Below, in pieces: positions 25,901-35,055 of a DNA stretch of 64,000 nt. Position 1 is the first letter of the stretch, and every line of letters starts with the position of its first letter. This stretch comes from Gammaproteobacteria bacterium (GTDB lineage: Bacteria; Pseudomonadota; Gammaproteobacteria; Steroidobacterales; PWYM01). The position numbers and the translations under genes were made by a program. The DNA lies in the NCBI GenBank assembly GCA_007693855.1, contig RECU01000011.1:1-64000 (forward strand), read 5' to 3'. The notes under the pieces were generated by a model, which searched no databases, had not been told where the DNA came from, and worked only from the letters and a program-made list of their open reading frames with translations.

Positions 25901-27334
25901 ATGGGCAGAGCCATGCACGCGCGCAACCCGCGGACGGGCGCACTCGACTACGCTTTTACCGCCGCCGACGAGGCAGACGTCGCCGCCGCCTGCCAGGCCC
26001 TGCGCCAGGCACAGCCCGCCTGGGCGGCGCTTGGCGTCGAGGCGCGCTTCGCGGTGCTCGAGCGCTTCGCCGACGCCATCGAACGGCACCAAGATGCGCT
26101 CGCTCAGGCGGTCTCTGCCGACACCGGACGCTGGTTGATGGCGCTGTCCGAGACCCGCAACGTGCGCCCCGCACTGGCCCGCTGGCGTCGCTACGCGCCG
26201 GAGGTGCTGGCCGAGACCCGGGCCCAGTCCCAGGCCATTCCCAGCATCCATTACGCGCAGCAGCTGGTCCCCTTTCCGGTGGTGGGGGTGATCAGTCCCT
26301 GGAATTTCCCGCTGCTGCTGTCGTTGATCGACGCCCTGCCGGCACTGGTGGCCGGGTGCAGCGTGGCGATCAAGCCCAGCGAGGTGACCCCGCGATTCGC
26401 CGAGCCGCTGGCCCGCGCGATTTCGGAGGTGCCGGAACTCGCCGGCGTGCTGACGCTCCTGCCAGGTGACGGCCGGACCGGCGCAGCGCTGGTTGAGCAG
26501 GTCGACCTGATCTGCTTCACCGGCAGCGTCGCCACCGGGCGGAAGGTGGGCGAAGCCTGCGCCCGAGCCTTCATTCCAGCCTTCCTCGAGCTGGGCGGTA
26601 AGGATCCGGCCATCGTGCTGGCTTCGGCCGACCCGCAGCGCGCCGCCGAGACGGTGCTGCGCGCTTCGGTGCTGGCGACCGGTCAGGCCTGCCAGTCGCT
26701 GGAGCGGGTCTATGTGCACACGTCACTGTATCAGCCGTTCGTCGAGCATCTCGTGGCGCAGGCCCGGCAGGTCGAGCTCAGCTATCCGGACATCCATCGG
26801 GGTATCGTTGGGCCGCTGATTTTCGAGCGCCAGGCGGAGATCATCGCCGGACAGCTGGCAGATGCGGTCGCCCGCGGGGCCGAAATCCGCTGTGGCGGCG
26901 AGATCGAGCACCATGGCGGCGGCCTGTGGATTCGCCCCACGGTACTGACCGGGGTGACTCACGAGATGCAGATCATGACCGAAGAGACCTTCGGGCCCAT
27001 CATGCCGGTGATGGCGTTTGACAGCGAGGAGCAGGCCGTCCGTCTTGCCAACGACAGCCTCTATGGCCTGTCGGCCGCCGTGTTTGCCGGCAGCGTGGAG
27101 GAAGGTGAACGCATCGGGCGACAGCTCGAAGTCGGCGGCGTCAGCATCAACGACGGGTCGCTGACTGCGCAGGTCTTCGAGGCGGAAAAACACTCCTTCC
27201 GCCTCTCGGGGCTGGGCGGCTCACGCATGGGGCCTGCGGGGCTGGCGCGGTTCTTCCGCAAGAAGGCGCTGTTTCTCCAGACCGGCGAGCCCCTGCCGAT
27301 CGGTGCATTCGCCGAGGAGCAGGCGGTCTCCTGA
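25901..27334 (+). CDS. NAD(P)-dependent aldehyde dehydrogenase family protein
   Basis: The start at 25901 has a strong CCAGGAGG site upstream and gives 477 residues. Family residues are present: SPWNFP in the cofactor site, IKPSE, FTGSVATGR, the general-base Glu near 230 in LELGGKDPAIV, and the nucleophile Cys near 264 in GQACQSLERVYV. The enzyme oxidises an aldehyde to an acid in the cytoplasm. Coniferyl- or succinate-semialdehyde-type relatives look similar, so the substrate is not assignable. The gene begins about 95 bases after the phasin terminator and ends 3 bases before the stop of the convergent ilvB. Confidence 0.92.
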   Translation: MGRAMHARNPRTGALDYAFTAADEADVAAACQALRQAQPAWAALGVEARFAVLERFADAIERHQDALAQAVSADTGRWLMALSETRNVRPALARWRRYAPEVLAETRAQSQAIPSIHYAQQLVPFPVVGVISPWNFPLLLSLIDALPALVAGCSVAIKPSEVTPRFAEPLARAISEVPELAGVLTLLPGDGRTGAALVEQVDLICFTGSVATGRKVGEACARAFIPAFLELGGKDPAIVLASADPQRAAETVLRASVLATGQACQSLERVYVHTSLYQPFVEHLVAQARQVELSYPDIHRGIVGPLIFERQAEIIAGQLADAVARGAEIRCGGEIEHHGGGLWIRPTVLTGVTHEMQIMTEETFGPIMPVMAFDSEEQAVRLANDSLYGLSAAVFAGSVEEGERIGRQLEVGGVSINDGSLTAQVFEAEKHSFRLSGLGGSRMGPAGLARFFRKKALFLQTGEPLPIGAFAEEQAVS

Positions 27335-27337
27335 GCC

Positions 27338-29188
27338 CTAGAACATGCCGGTCGGGTCGACCGGGCCCTCGTCGCGCTTCGTCCCCTCTCGCGTGGGGAT
27401 GAAGTCGCCGGTGATCATCTGTTCGTAGGACTGCCCGGGCCCGACCATCGGGTAGACGCCCGCGTCCGGGTCGATGATGACTTCCAGGAACGCCGGGCCC
27501 TTGAACTCGATGAACTCCCGGATCACCTGCTCGACGTCGCGCTTGTCATCCAGACGCCGCGCCCAGGGGAAGCCGTCGGCTTCTGCGGCCTTGATGAAGT
27601 CCTTCTTGTGCAGCGACTTGTCGCTGGCCGACATGCGGCCCATGAAGTAGAGCTTCTGCCACTGCTTGACCATGCCGTCGCCGAAGTTGTTCAGCACCAC
27701 CACCTTCACCGGCAGGTCGTAGGTGGTGACGGTCTCCAGTTCGCCGAGGTTCATGCGGATGCTGGCGTCGCCGTCGATGTCGATGACCAGCCTCTCCGGG
27801 CAGGCGAACTGCGCGCCGATCGCCGCCGGCAGTCCGAAGCCCATGGTGCCCATGCTGCCTGACGTCAGCCACAGTCGCGGCGAGCGGAAATCGAAATACT
27901 GGGCGGCCCACATCTGGTGCTGCCCCACACCCGTGGCGATGATCGCCTCGCCCCCGGTCAGGTGATTGATGCATTCGATCACGTGCTGTGGCTGGATCAT
28001 CCGGCTGTCGCGGTCGTAGTTGAAACCGTGCACACGCCGCAGCTCGTCGACCTCGGCGAGCCATGGGTCGAACTCACCGCGGAAGCGCCGGTTGCGCCCG
28101 TGGCGGGTCAACCGGGTCAAGGCGTCGGTGAGCTCACCCACGTGATGCCAGTCGACCCGCTTGACCTTGTGGATCTCCGAGGAGTCGACGTCGAAATGCG
28201 CAATGCGCTGGGCGTTGCGGGCGAACTTTTCCGGGACGCCGGCGACGCGGTCATCGAAGCGCGCACCCATGGCGATCAGGAAGTCGCAGTCCTCGACGGC
28301 GTAGTTCGCGTGGGCGCCGCCGTGCATGCCGAGCATCTGCAGGGAGAGTTCGTCGGTGGTGTCCACCGCGCCAATGCCCATCAGCGTAGTCACCACCGGA
28401 ATGCGGAAGGTGTTTACAAACTGGCGCAGAGCCTCGGCCGCACCCGCATTGATCACGCCGCCACCGGCATACACCAATGGCCGTCGTGCGGTCGCCAGCA
28501 TGGCGAAGAATTCGTCGCAGCTCGCCTCATCGAGGCGGTTGGCTGCCACCTGTTCCAGGCGATGCCGGTAGCCGGGGATGGGCAGGCCACCGGCGCCCTG
28601 GAAGACGCCTTCCCAGTTCTGCACATCCTTGGGGACGTCCACCACGACGGGCCCAGGCCGGCCGCTGCGCGCGATTTCGAAGGCGCTGCGCATGGTGGCT
28701 TCCAGCCGCGTCGGGTCGGTGACCAGGAACACGTGTTTCGCCACCGAGCCCATGATCGAGGACACCGGTGCCTCCTGGAAGGCGTCGGTGCCGATCGCAT
28801 GGGTCGGCACCTGGCCGGTGATGACCACGATGGGCACAGAGTCGGCCATGCAGTCGCGGACCGGTGTGACGGTGTTGGTGGCGCCAGGCCCGGAGGTCAC
28901 CAGCACGACACCGACCTTGCCGGAGGCCCGTGCGTAGCCGGCGGCCATGAAGCCGGCGCCCTGTTCGTTGGCAGGCACGATCAGCGGCATGGGCTGGTGG
29001 CCGTCATCGCTGCGGGTCTCGTTGTACCGAAACACGGCGTCGTAGGTCGGCAGGATGGCACCCCCCGAGTAGCCGAAAATGGTCTCTACGCCCTCGTCGG
29101 CGAGCACCTGTACGATCATCTCCGCACCGGTCATGCGTGTGCCGGTCAGGGGGTGCGGGGTCTCGGTGGTGGCCTCGGGCGCTGCCAT
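27338..29188 (-). CDS. ilvB: Acetolactate synthase large subunit
   Basis: The 616-residue thiamine-diphosphate enzyme condenses pyruvate (or pyruvate with 2-ketobutyrate) in branched-chain amino acid synthesis. Motifs include the catalytic-Glu region GVETIFGYSGGAILPTYDA, ARASGKVGVVLVTSGPGATN, the FAD-binding middle domain, and the ThDP-Mg segment DIDGDASIRMNLGELETV. The start at 29188 has AAGGAG nine bases upstream; the start at 29197 would have it too close. The usual partner ilvN is not downstream but divergent (29350). It is convergent with the aldehyde dehydrogenase gene. Confidence 0.95.
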   Translation of the reverse strand: MAAPEATTETPHPLTGTRMTGAEMIVQVLADEGVETIFGYSGGAILPTYDAVFRYNETRSDDGHQPMPLIVPANEQGAGFMAAGYARASGKVGVVLVTSGPGATNTVTPVRDCMADSVPIVVITGQVPTHAIGTDAFQEAPVSSIMGSVAKHVFLVTDPTRLEATMRSAFEIARSGRPGPVVVDVPKDVQNWEGVFQGAGGLPIPGYRHRLEQVAANRLDEASCDEFFAMLATARRPLVYAGGGVINAGAAEALRQFVNTFRIPVVTTLMGIGAVDTTDELSLQMLGMHGGAHANYAVEDCDFLIAMGARFDDRVAGVPEKFARNAQRIAHFDVDSSEIHKVKRVDWHHVGELTDALTRLTRHGRNRRFRGEFDPWLAEVDELRRVHGFNYDRDSRMIQPQHVIECINHLTGGEAIIATGVGQHQMWAAQYFDFRSPRLWLTSGSMGTMGFGLPAAIGAQFACPERLVIDIDGDASIRMNLGELETVTTYDLPVKVVVLNNFGDGMVKQWQKLYFMGRMSASDKSLHKKDFIKAAEADGFPWARRLDDKRDVEQVIREFIEFKGPAFLEVIIDPDAGVYPMVGPGQSYEQMITGDFIPTREGTKRDEGPVDPTGMF

Positions 29189-29244
29189 GGCAGGCATCTC
29201 CTTGGAAATCTGGGGGCGGGAGGACGCCCGGCGTGCGCTGGACG

Positions 29245-29270
29245 CAATTCCCCGGAGTGTCGGGGAATTG
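29245..29270. promoter_or_regulatory. Perfect 10-bp inverted repeat in the ilvB-ilvN divergent region
   Basis: CAATTCCCCG (29245-29254) and CGGGGAATTG (29261-29270) with a 6-base spacer form a perfect inverted repeat between the two divergent acetolactate synthase genes. It lies 57 bases upstream of the ilvB start codon. A TGCATTGCA motif follows at 29275-29283. It could be an operator shared by both genes or an RNA hairpin in the ilvB leader. Confidence 0.55.
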
Positions 29271-29349
29271 ATTTTGCATTGCAATAGTGCAGGCGTTGCG
29301 CGAGTATCTGGGCCCCGCTCACTGCGCCATCTCACCTTGGACCGGCTTC

Positions 29350-29859
29350 ATGCGTCACGTCATCTCGATCCTGCTGCAGAACGAAAGCGGCGCGCTTGCG
29401 CGCGTCGCTGCGATGTTCGCCAACCGTGGTTTCAATATCGAATCGCTCAGCGTTGCGCCGACAGACCAGGAAACCGTCTCGCGGCTGACCCTGGTGACCT
29501 CGGGCCCGGATGATGTCATCAGCCAGATCAACAAGCAGCTCGCCAAGCTCGTCGATGTCGTTGGCATGGTCGACATGACTGCCGGCGACCACATCGAGCG
29601 CGAATTGGGACTGCTGAAACTGCGGGTGGCCGCGCAAGGCCTGGCGGAGCTTCGCCAGCGTGCCGACAATTTCGGTGCCCGGGTGCTCGACGACCGGCCC
29701 GAACATTTCACGCTCGAACTCACCGGCAGCGAGCAGCAGCTCGACAGCTTCGTCGAGACCCTCCCGGCGGGTGTTCAGTTGCTGGCGGTTGTGCGCAGTG
29801 GCCCGATGGCGATCTCGCGCGGCGCGCAACAGCTGGTCTCCCCCCGTCCCGCGGGCTGA
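29350..29859 (+). CDS. ilvN: Acetolactate synthase small (regulatory) subunit
   Basis: The 169-residue product opens with an ACT domain (RHVISILLQNESGALARVA and FNIESLSVAPT), which binds valine for feedback control, and continues with the C-terminal domain that contacts the large subunit. Length fits the longer IlvH/IlvN type. The start at 29350 fits the family N-terminus; no strong ribosome-binding site is seen. It runs divergently from its partner ilvB and is followed by proB after 11 bases, so it may be cotranscribed with proline genes, which is unusual. Confidence 0.93.
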   Translation: MRHVISILLQNESGALARVAAMFANRGFNIESLSVAPTDQETVSRLTLVTSGPDDVISQINKQLAKLVDVVGMVDMTAGDHIERELGLLKLRVAAQGLAELRQRADNFGARVLDDRPEHFTLELTGSEQQLDSFVETLPAGVQLLAVVRSGPMAISRGAQQLVSPRPAG

Positions 29860-29870
29860 GCCGGGCCGGC

Positions 29871-31046
29871 GTGGAACTCCCCGGCTGGAGTCCGGCACTC
29901 GCCGAGGCCTCCAGAACGCGGCTGCAGTCGGCGCGCCGCGTGGTCCTCAAGGTTGGCTCGGCGCTGCTGGTGGATGCCGATACGGGCGCACTCGACGAGG
30001 CCTGGCTGGTGGCGCTGGCGGCCGATATCGCCCGGCTTCGCGCGCGGGGCCAGCAGGTCATCGTCGTGTCCTCGGGTGCGATCGCACTCGGCAGTCGGCG
30101 CCTTGGTCTGACCGTCCGGCGCAACCGTCTCGACGAAAGCCAGGCCGCTGCGGCAGTCGGTCAGATCCAGCTGGCGCGCGCCTGGCGCAACGTATTGGGC
30201 GAGCATGGCCTCGAGGTGGCACAGATTCTGCTGACACTCGATGACAGCGATGATCGCCGCCGTTTCATCAATGCACGCAATACGCTGGAGACCCTGCTGC
30301 GGCTTGGCTGCGTTCCGGTGGTGAATGAAAACGATACTGTCGCGACTGCGGAAATCCGCTATGGCGACAACGATCGCCTGGCCGCGCGGGTGGCACAGAT
30401 GATCTCTGCCGACAGTCTGGTCCTGCTGTCCGACGTCGAAGGGCTCTACAGTGCCGACCCCAGGCTCGATCCCACGGCGCAATTCATCGCTGAAGTGGCG
30501 CGTATCGATGAACGGATCACTGCAGTGGCGGGCGGCGCCTCGACCCCGTTTGGCTCCGGTGGGATGGCCACCAAGGTGGCCGCCGCGCAGATCGCGACGG
30601 CCGCGGGCTGCGCGATGGTCATCGGTCTGGGTCGGCGTGAAGCCCCGGTCGCTGCGCTGGAGCAGGGTCAGCCGTGCACCTGGTTTCTGGCCGATGCCTC
30701 GCCGGTGGCTGCACGCAAGCACTGGCTGGCCGGCATGCTCAAGCCGGCGGGGACACTGGTGGTCGATGCCGGCGCGGCGCGCGCGCTGGCGGCCGGCAGC
30801 AGTCTGCTGCCGGCCGGTGTGCTGCGGGTCGAGGGCGAGTTTGCCCGGGGCGCTGTGGTGCGCCTGGTCGAGGTCGATGGCCGGGAGCTCGGTCGTGGCC
30901 TGGTCGGCTATCCGGCGGAGGAGGCGCGGCGGCTCGCCGGCCACCACAGTCGTGAGATTCCCGATTTGCTAGGCTATCGCGGGCGTGATGCGCTGGTGCA
31001 TCGCGATGACATGGTGCTGGTCAAGGATTTTCCGGAACCCCGATGA
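29871..31046 (+). CDS. proB: Glutamate 5-kinase with PUA domain
   Basis: The GTG-started 391-residue enzyme phosphorylates glutamate in the first step of proline synthesis. The amino-acid-kinase domain (about 20-275) has [28 protein letters not shown] and [16 protein letters not shown] segments ([12 protein letters not shown]). The C-terminal PUA domain is at about 290-385. Overlap ATGA with proA shows coupling. Feedback by proline is expected for the family. Confidence 0.96.
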   Translation: MELPGWSPALAEASRTRLQSARRVVLKVGSALLVDADTGALDEAWLVALAADIARLRARGQQVIVVSSGAIALGSRRLGLTVRRNRLDESQAAAAVGQIQLARAWRNVLGEHGLEVAQILLTLDDSDDRRRFINARNTLETLLRLGCVPVVNENDTVATAEIRYGDNDRLAARVAQMISADSLVLLSDVEGLYSADPRLDPTAQFIAEVARIDERITAVAGGASTPFGSGGMATKVAAAQIATAAGCAMVIGLGRREAPVAALEQGQPCTWFLADASPVAARKHWLAGMLKPAGTLVVDAGAARALAAGSSLLPAGVLRVEGEFARGAVVRLVEVDGRELGRGLVGYPAEEARRLAGHHSREIPDLLGYRGRDALVHRDDMVLVKDFPEPR

Positions 31047-32332
31047 ACGCGAACACGACTCCTCTTGCCACGGCCTCGCTGGCCGAGAGCATGGCTGCGC
31101 TGGGGCGCGCCGCACGCGATGCTGCCGGCGTGCTGGCGCGCTGCACTGGTGAACAGCGCAACCAGGTGCTGACCGATGCCGCCGCGGCACTGCGCGCGCG
31201 CTGTGCCGACATCCTCGCCGCCAATGCCCTCGATCTCGACGCCGCCGATCGCAACGCCATCGCCCCGGCGATGCGCGACCGGCTGCTGCTGGACGAGACA
31301 CGCGTCGAGGCCATGGCCGTCGCCCTGGAACAGATCCGCGCGCTGCCCGACCCGCTCGGTGCGGTGCTGGCGGACTGGACACGGCCGAACGGGCTGCGGA
31401 TCCAGCGCGTGCGCGTGCCGCTGGGCGTGATTGGCATCATTTATGAAAGCCGGCCGAACGTCACTGCCGATGCCGGGGCGCTGTGCCTGAAGTCGGGCAA
31501 TGCCGTGATCCTGCGTGGCGGCTCCGAAAGCTGGCATTCCAGCCGGGCCATCCACGACTGCCTGGTCGCCGCGCTGCGCGCCAATGGCTTGCCGGAGGCG
31601 GCCATCCAGATGGTGCCGACGCCGGATCGCGCCGCCGTAGGCCACCTGCTCTCGGGCCTCGGGGGCACGGTCGACGTGATCGTGCCGCGCGGCGGCAAGA
31701 ACCTCATCGCCCGGGTGCAGCAGGACGCCCGGGTGCCCGTGATCGGTCACCTCGAGGGCCTCTGCCACGTCTATGTGCATGCCGCCGCCGATCCGGAGAT
31801 GGCGCGCGAGGTGGTGTTCAATGCCAAGATGCGCCGTACGGGCATCTGCGGGGCGGCGGAGACGCTGCTGATCGACGCGGGCTGCGCGCCGGCCCTGTTG
31901 CCGTCGATCGCCGCACGGCTGCAGGCCGCCGGCTGCGAGCTGCGCGGCGATGCCGAGGCCCGTGCCCTCGTGCCCGGGATGGCGGTGGCCTCCGCTGAAG
32001 ATTGGCGCACCGAGTATCTCGACGCGGTGCTCGCGGTGCGCGTGGTGCGCGATCTCGACGAGGGCCTGGCCCATATTCGCGAGTATGGCTCCGGGCACAC
32101 CGAATCGATCATCACCGCCGATCCGGCCGCCGCCGAGCGTTTCCTCAACGAACTCGACAGCGCCATCCTGCTGCACAACGCCTCCACCCAGTTCGCCGAT
32201 GGCGGTGAATTCGGCATGGGCGCCGAGATCGGCATCGCCACCGGGCGTATCCATGCCCGCGGGCCGGTTGGCGTCGAGCAGTTGACGAGCTTCAAGTACC
32301 TGGTGCGCGGCTCGGGTCAGACCCGTCCATGA
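31043..32332 (+). CDS. proA: Gamma-glutamyl phosphate reductase
   Basis: The 429-residue enzyme reduces gamma-glutamyl phosphate to the semialdehyde using NADPH. It has the aldehyde-dehydrogenase fold, with [29 protein letters not shown] and the catalytic Cys near 269 in [15 protein letters not shown]. It overlaps proB by ATGA and the following lipoprotein gene by ATGA as well, so four genes (proB, proA and two small envelope genes) are translationally linked. Confidence 0.96.
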   Translation: MNANTTPLATASLAESMAALGRAARDAAGVLARCTGEQRNQVLTDAAAALRARCADILAANALDLDAADRNAIAPAMRDRLLLDETRVEAMAVALEQIRALPDPLGAVLADWTRPNGLRIQRVRVPLGVIGIIYESRPNVTADAGALCLKSGNAVILRGGSESWHSSRAIHDCLVAALRANGLPEAAIQMVPTPDRAAVGHLLSGLGGTVDVIVPRGGKNLIARVQQDARVPVIGHLEGLCHVYVHAAADPEMAREVVFNAKMRRTGICGAAETLLIDAGCAPALLPSIAARLQAAGCELRGDAEARALVPGMAVASAEDWRTEYLDAVLAVRVVRDLDEGLAHIREYGSGHTESIITADPAAAERFLNELDSAILLHNASTQFADGGEFGMGAEIGIATGRIHARGPVGVEQLTSFKYLVRGSGQTRP

Positions 32333-32772
32333 TGGCAGTCGCCCCGCAGGCTGCGCCAAAGCGAACGGCGCTGGCGCTTGCAGCGCTGCTGGCGCTTGCC
32401 GGCTGCGGTACGGGTGAGCCTGAGATCGCCGACGCCGGCCTGCTGCCCGCCGAGCCCGAGGCGCGCGCGCTGCACTGCTATCTGGTGCTGACGCTGACCA
32501 TCGACCAACTCACCCAGTTCGAGGGGACCGGGCCGCAGGACGGATTTCTGGCCCGGCGGAGCACCGAGGAACTGCGCCAGGCGCGCAATCGTACTGCCGC
32601 CGACCTGCCGGAAGGGCTGCTGGCGGACCTGCGCCGGCAGCCCGGCCCCTGGCTCGACGAACTGCTCGAGGGCTTCGATCAGGATGGTGACGGGGCACTC
32701 GTCACCCGCGAGGAGGTCGAAACCTTCAATGCCCATGTTGCGGCCTGCAGCCGCTATCGGAGTGCCCCATGA
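32329..32772 (+). CDS. Small lipoprotein with an EF-hand-like loop
   Basis: The 147-residue product has a signal with lipobox ALAGC (Cys near 26). The mature part is helical and ends with an EF-hand-like Ca2+-binding loop [14 protein letters not shown] near 115-128. Only one loop is clear. It overlaps both proA and the next gene by ATGA. No link to proline synthesis is known; it may simply be cotranscribed. Confidence 0.78.
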   Translation: MMAVAPQAAPKRTALALAALLALAGCGTGEPEIADAGLLPAEPEARALHCYLVLTLTIDQLTQFEGTGPQDGFLARRSTEELRQARNRTAADLPEGLLADLRRQPGPWLDELLEGFDQDGDGALVTREEVETFNAHVAACSRYRSAP

Positions 32773-33212
32773 TTCGTTCCATCCTGATCGCGCTCGTGCT
32801 GCTGGTGCTCGCTGTGCCTGCCCATGCCGGTCTCGAGATCACGCTGCGGGAATTTCGTGGCATCGGGCACAGCGATACCGAGGCCTTTTCCGCGTCCGCC
32901 CCCTGGGTGATCGAGTGGTGGAGCCGGCCGCCGACGGCGATCGATCATGATCCCGCCCATCTCGAGGTCTACCTCTACGACGCGATGACCGGCGAGTTCC
33001 TCGGCCGCGTGGTCAAGCACGCCGGCGTGGGCCGGGGCGACATGCTGATCGAGCGCGGCGGGCGGTTTCGGTTCCGCGTTCAGGGCCAGGCGACGCGCTG
33101 GGAGCTGCGCGTGCTGCAGATCGACGAAGAGTATGCCGAGCGCCTGCGCGAGACCCATCGGCCCCGCGGCAGTTCACCGCGCCGCCCGCTGCTGCCCGGG
33201 CGTGCACCGTGA
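32769..33212 (+). CDS. Small exported protein of unknown function
   Basis: The 147-residue product has a clear Sec signal ending AHA near residue 20. The mature part is beta-rich and alternates aromatic and charged residues (APWVIEWWSRPP, FLGRVVKHAGVGRG), ending in a basic Pro/Arg-rich tail. No domain is recognised. Its last 39 bases overlap the convergent amidase gene. It is the last member of the proBA-linked set. Confidence 0.7.
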   Translation: MIRSILIALVLLVLAVPAHAGLEITLREFRGIGHSDTEAFSASAPWVIEWWSRPPTAIDHDPAHLEVYLYDAMTGEFLGRVVKHAGVGRGDMLIERGGRFRFRVQGQATRWELRVLQIDEEYAERLRETHRPRGSSPRRPLLPGRAP

Positions 33213-34880
33213 CCAGTCGGTCACGGTCTCGTAGGCCGCGCCGGTTCTCAGCAGCGTGGCTTCGGCGAACGGGCGGCCGATCAGCTGGAAGCCTGCCGGC
33301 AGGCCATTGCGCGTGAACCCGGCCGGCACCGACAACGCCGGCAGCCCCAGATAGTTCACTGGCCCGGTGCAGTGCACCAGCTTGGCAATGATCTCCCACA
33401 TCGCCGCACCGGCGCCCACGTCCGTCTCCTCGATGGTCGGCACCGGAATGGCCAGCGTCGGCGCATGCAGCACATCGCAGCTGTCGAACACCTCTGCGAC
33501 GAAACGCCTGAGCAGACGCGGACGCAACTGCAGGGCCTGCACGTAGCTCATTGCCGGAATGGCCAGGCCGGTCGCGGCCCGGGCGCGGACCTGTGGGGAG
33601 TAGCCTTCCCAGTGATGCTGCAGCCAGTGGGCATGGCGGGCGGTGGCCTCCGCGTAGATCACCGTGCGACCCAGCTCGGTGAGCGGTTCCGGGTCGGGCA
33701 GGGTGACCGGGACCAGGCGTGCACCCAGTGCCTCCAGCGCGCCGAGGCTGGCCTCCATCAGCGCGGCCACCTCGTCCGTCAGGTGCCTGTCGAAGTAGTT
33801 CTGCGGTACGCCGATGCGCAGGCCCTCGATGCCCTGAAAGCACGCCGCCTCGAACGCCGGCACCGGGCGTGGCGCCAGGTGCGGGTCGCGGCCGTCGTCA
33901 CCGGCGATGACGCCAAGCACGCGGGCACAGTCGCGGGCGTTACGGGCAAAGACGCCGGCCACGTCCACCGACTGTGACAGGCCCATCAGGCCATAGCGGC
34001 TGACCCGGCCCCAGGTCGGTTTGATGCCCACCACGCCGCAGATTGCGGCCGGCAGGCGTACCGAGCCCCCGGTATCCGAGCCGAGACTGGCGGGCACGAG
34101 TCCTGCCGCCACCGCCACCGCCGATCCGCTGGAGGAGCCGCCGGAGATGTATGCCGGGTTCCAGGGGTTTCGGCATGGCCCGTAGTGTGCGTTGTGGCCG
34201 GTCGGCCCCAGTGCGAACTCCGCCATGTGCAGCGCGGCGATGTCGAGCGCGCCGGCGGCATCCAGGCGCTCGAGCACTGTCGCGGTTACCGGCGCCTGCC
34301 AGTTGGCGCGGATCAGGCTGCCGCAGCTCGAGACTTCGCCCCGGCGGTAGAACATGTCCTTGTGCGCGAGGGCGACACCGTGCAGCACTCCCGGCGGCTC
34401 GCCGCGTCGCCAGGCCTCGTCTGCGGCCGCCGCCGCGGTCAGCGCGCGCTCACGGTGGACGCGCAGCACACAGTTCAGTGGCGGGGCGAGGGTCTCGAGA
34501 CGGGCCAGGCGTTCACGCACATGCGCCTGCGCCGAGAGCTGGCCGGCGGCCAGCGCGTCGACAAGCTCGCACAGCGTGGGCTCACTGCGCACGCTGCCGG
34601 CGGCAGCAGCGTCCTTCGGTGCGGGGCGCGGCGCGGGGCGCGCGGCGTCGGCGGCGTCCCCATGCTCCGGCTGCGTCGGGCGATCGGCCAGTTGTTCCTC
34701 GGCCAGTTGTTCCAGGGTGCTGAGGAAGTTGCCCGGTTCTATATCGAACAGCGAGTCCCGGGATGCGCTGCTCACCGCAGCCACGGCGTTGGCCGCTCCG
34801 GCCGCGATGCGCGCATAGGTTTCCGCATCGTCCGCGGGCCAGCCAAGCTGCCGGGCAAGCTGCTGCAGTGCCTCGCTCAT
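33174..34880 (-). CDS. Amidase-signature enzyme with N-terminal AtzG-like extension
   Basis: The 568-residue enzyme has the Ser-cisSer-Lys triad of amidases: Lys near 174 in VALAHKDMF, the cis-Ser in SGGSSSGSA near 250, and nucleophile Ser near 273 in GSDTGGSVRLPAA. Relatives hydrolyse amides such as allophanate, biuret derivatives or aryl amides. The first ~65 residues form a helical module (LGWPADDAETYARIAAGAAN, then SLFDIEPGNF) reminiscent of the small AtzG/DUF4089 proteins that partner some amidases, followed by an Ala/Pro-rich linker. The start at 34880 is the best guess; no strong ribosome-binding site is seen. It overlaps the convergent gene by 39 bases. Confidence 0.88.
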   Translation of the reverse strand: MSEALQQLARQLGWPADDAETYARIAAGAANAVAAVSSASRDSLFDIEPGNFLSTLEQLAEEQLADRPTQPEHGDAADAARPAPRPAPKDAAAAGSVRSEPTLCELVDALAAGQLSAQAHVRERLARLETLAPPLNCVLRVHRERALTAAAAADEAWRRGEPPGVLHGVALAHKDMFYRRGEVSSCGSLIRANWQAPVTATVLERLDAAGALDIAALHMAEFALGPTGHNAHYGPCRNPWNPAYISGGSSSGSAVAVAAGLVPASLGSDTGGSVRLPAAICGVVGIKPTWGRVSRYGLMGLSQSVDVAGVFARNARDCARVLGVIAGDDGRDPHLAPRPVPAFEAACFQGIEGLRIGVPQNYFDRHLTDEVAALMEASLGALEALGARLVPVTLPDPEPLTELGRTVIYAEATARHAHWLQHHWEGYSPQVRARAATGLAIPAMSYVQALQLRPRLLRRFVAEVFDSCDVLHAPTLAIPVPTIEETDVGAGAAMWEIIAKLVHCTGPVNYLGLPALSVPAGFTRNGLPAGFQLIGRPFAEATLLRTGAAYETVTDWSRCTPGQQRAAR

Positions 34881-35055
34881 GATGGCAAGCGGCGAAACAG
34901 CTGTATGCGACAGGGGGATAGTGGGTTCATCGACATCCTCGTCTCGCCGCTTACGGGCCGGGGTTCGGCGGGTCGGCGCGCGCAAGAGCATGCCGTGCCG
35001 GCGTCGCGACGGCAACCGGATTGCCATCGCGGCCGCATGGCTTTAGGGTGCCGGC

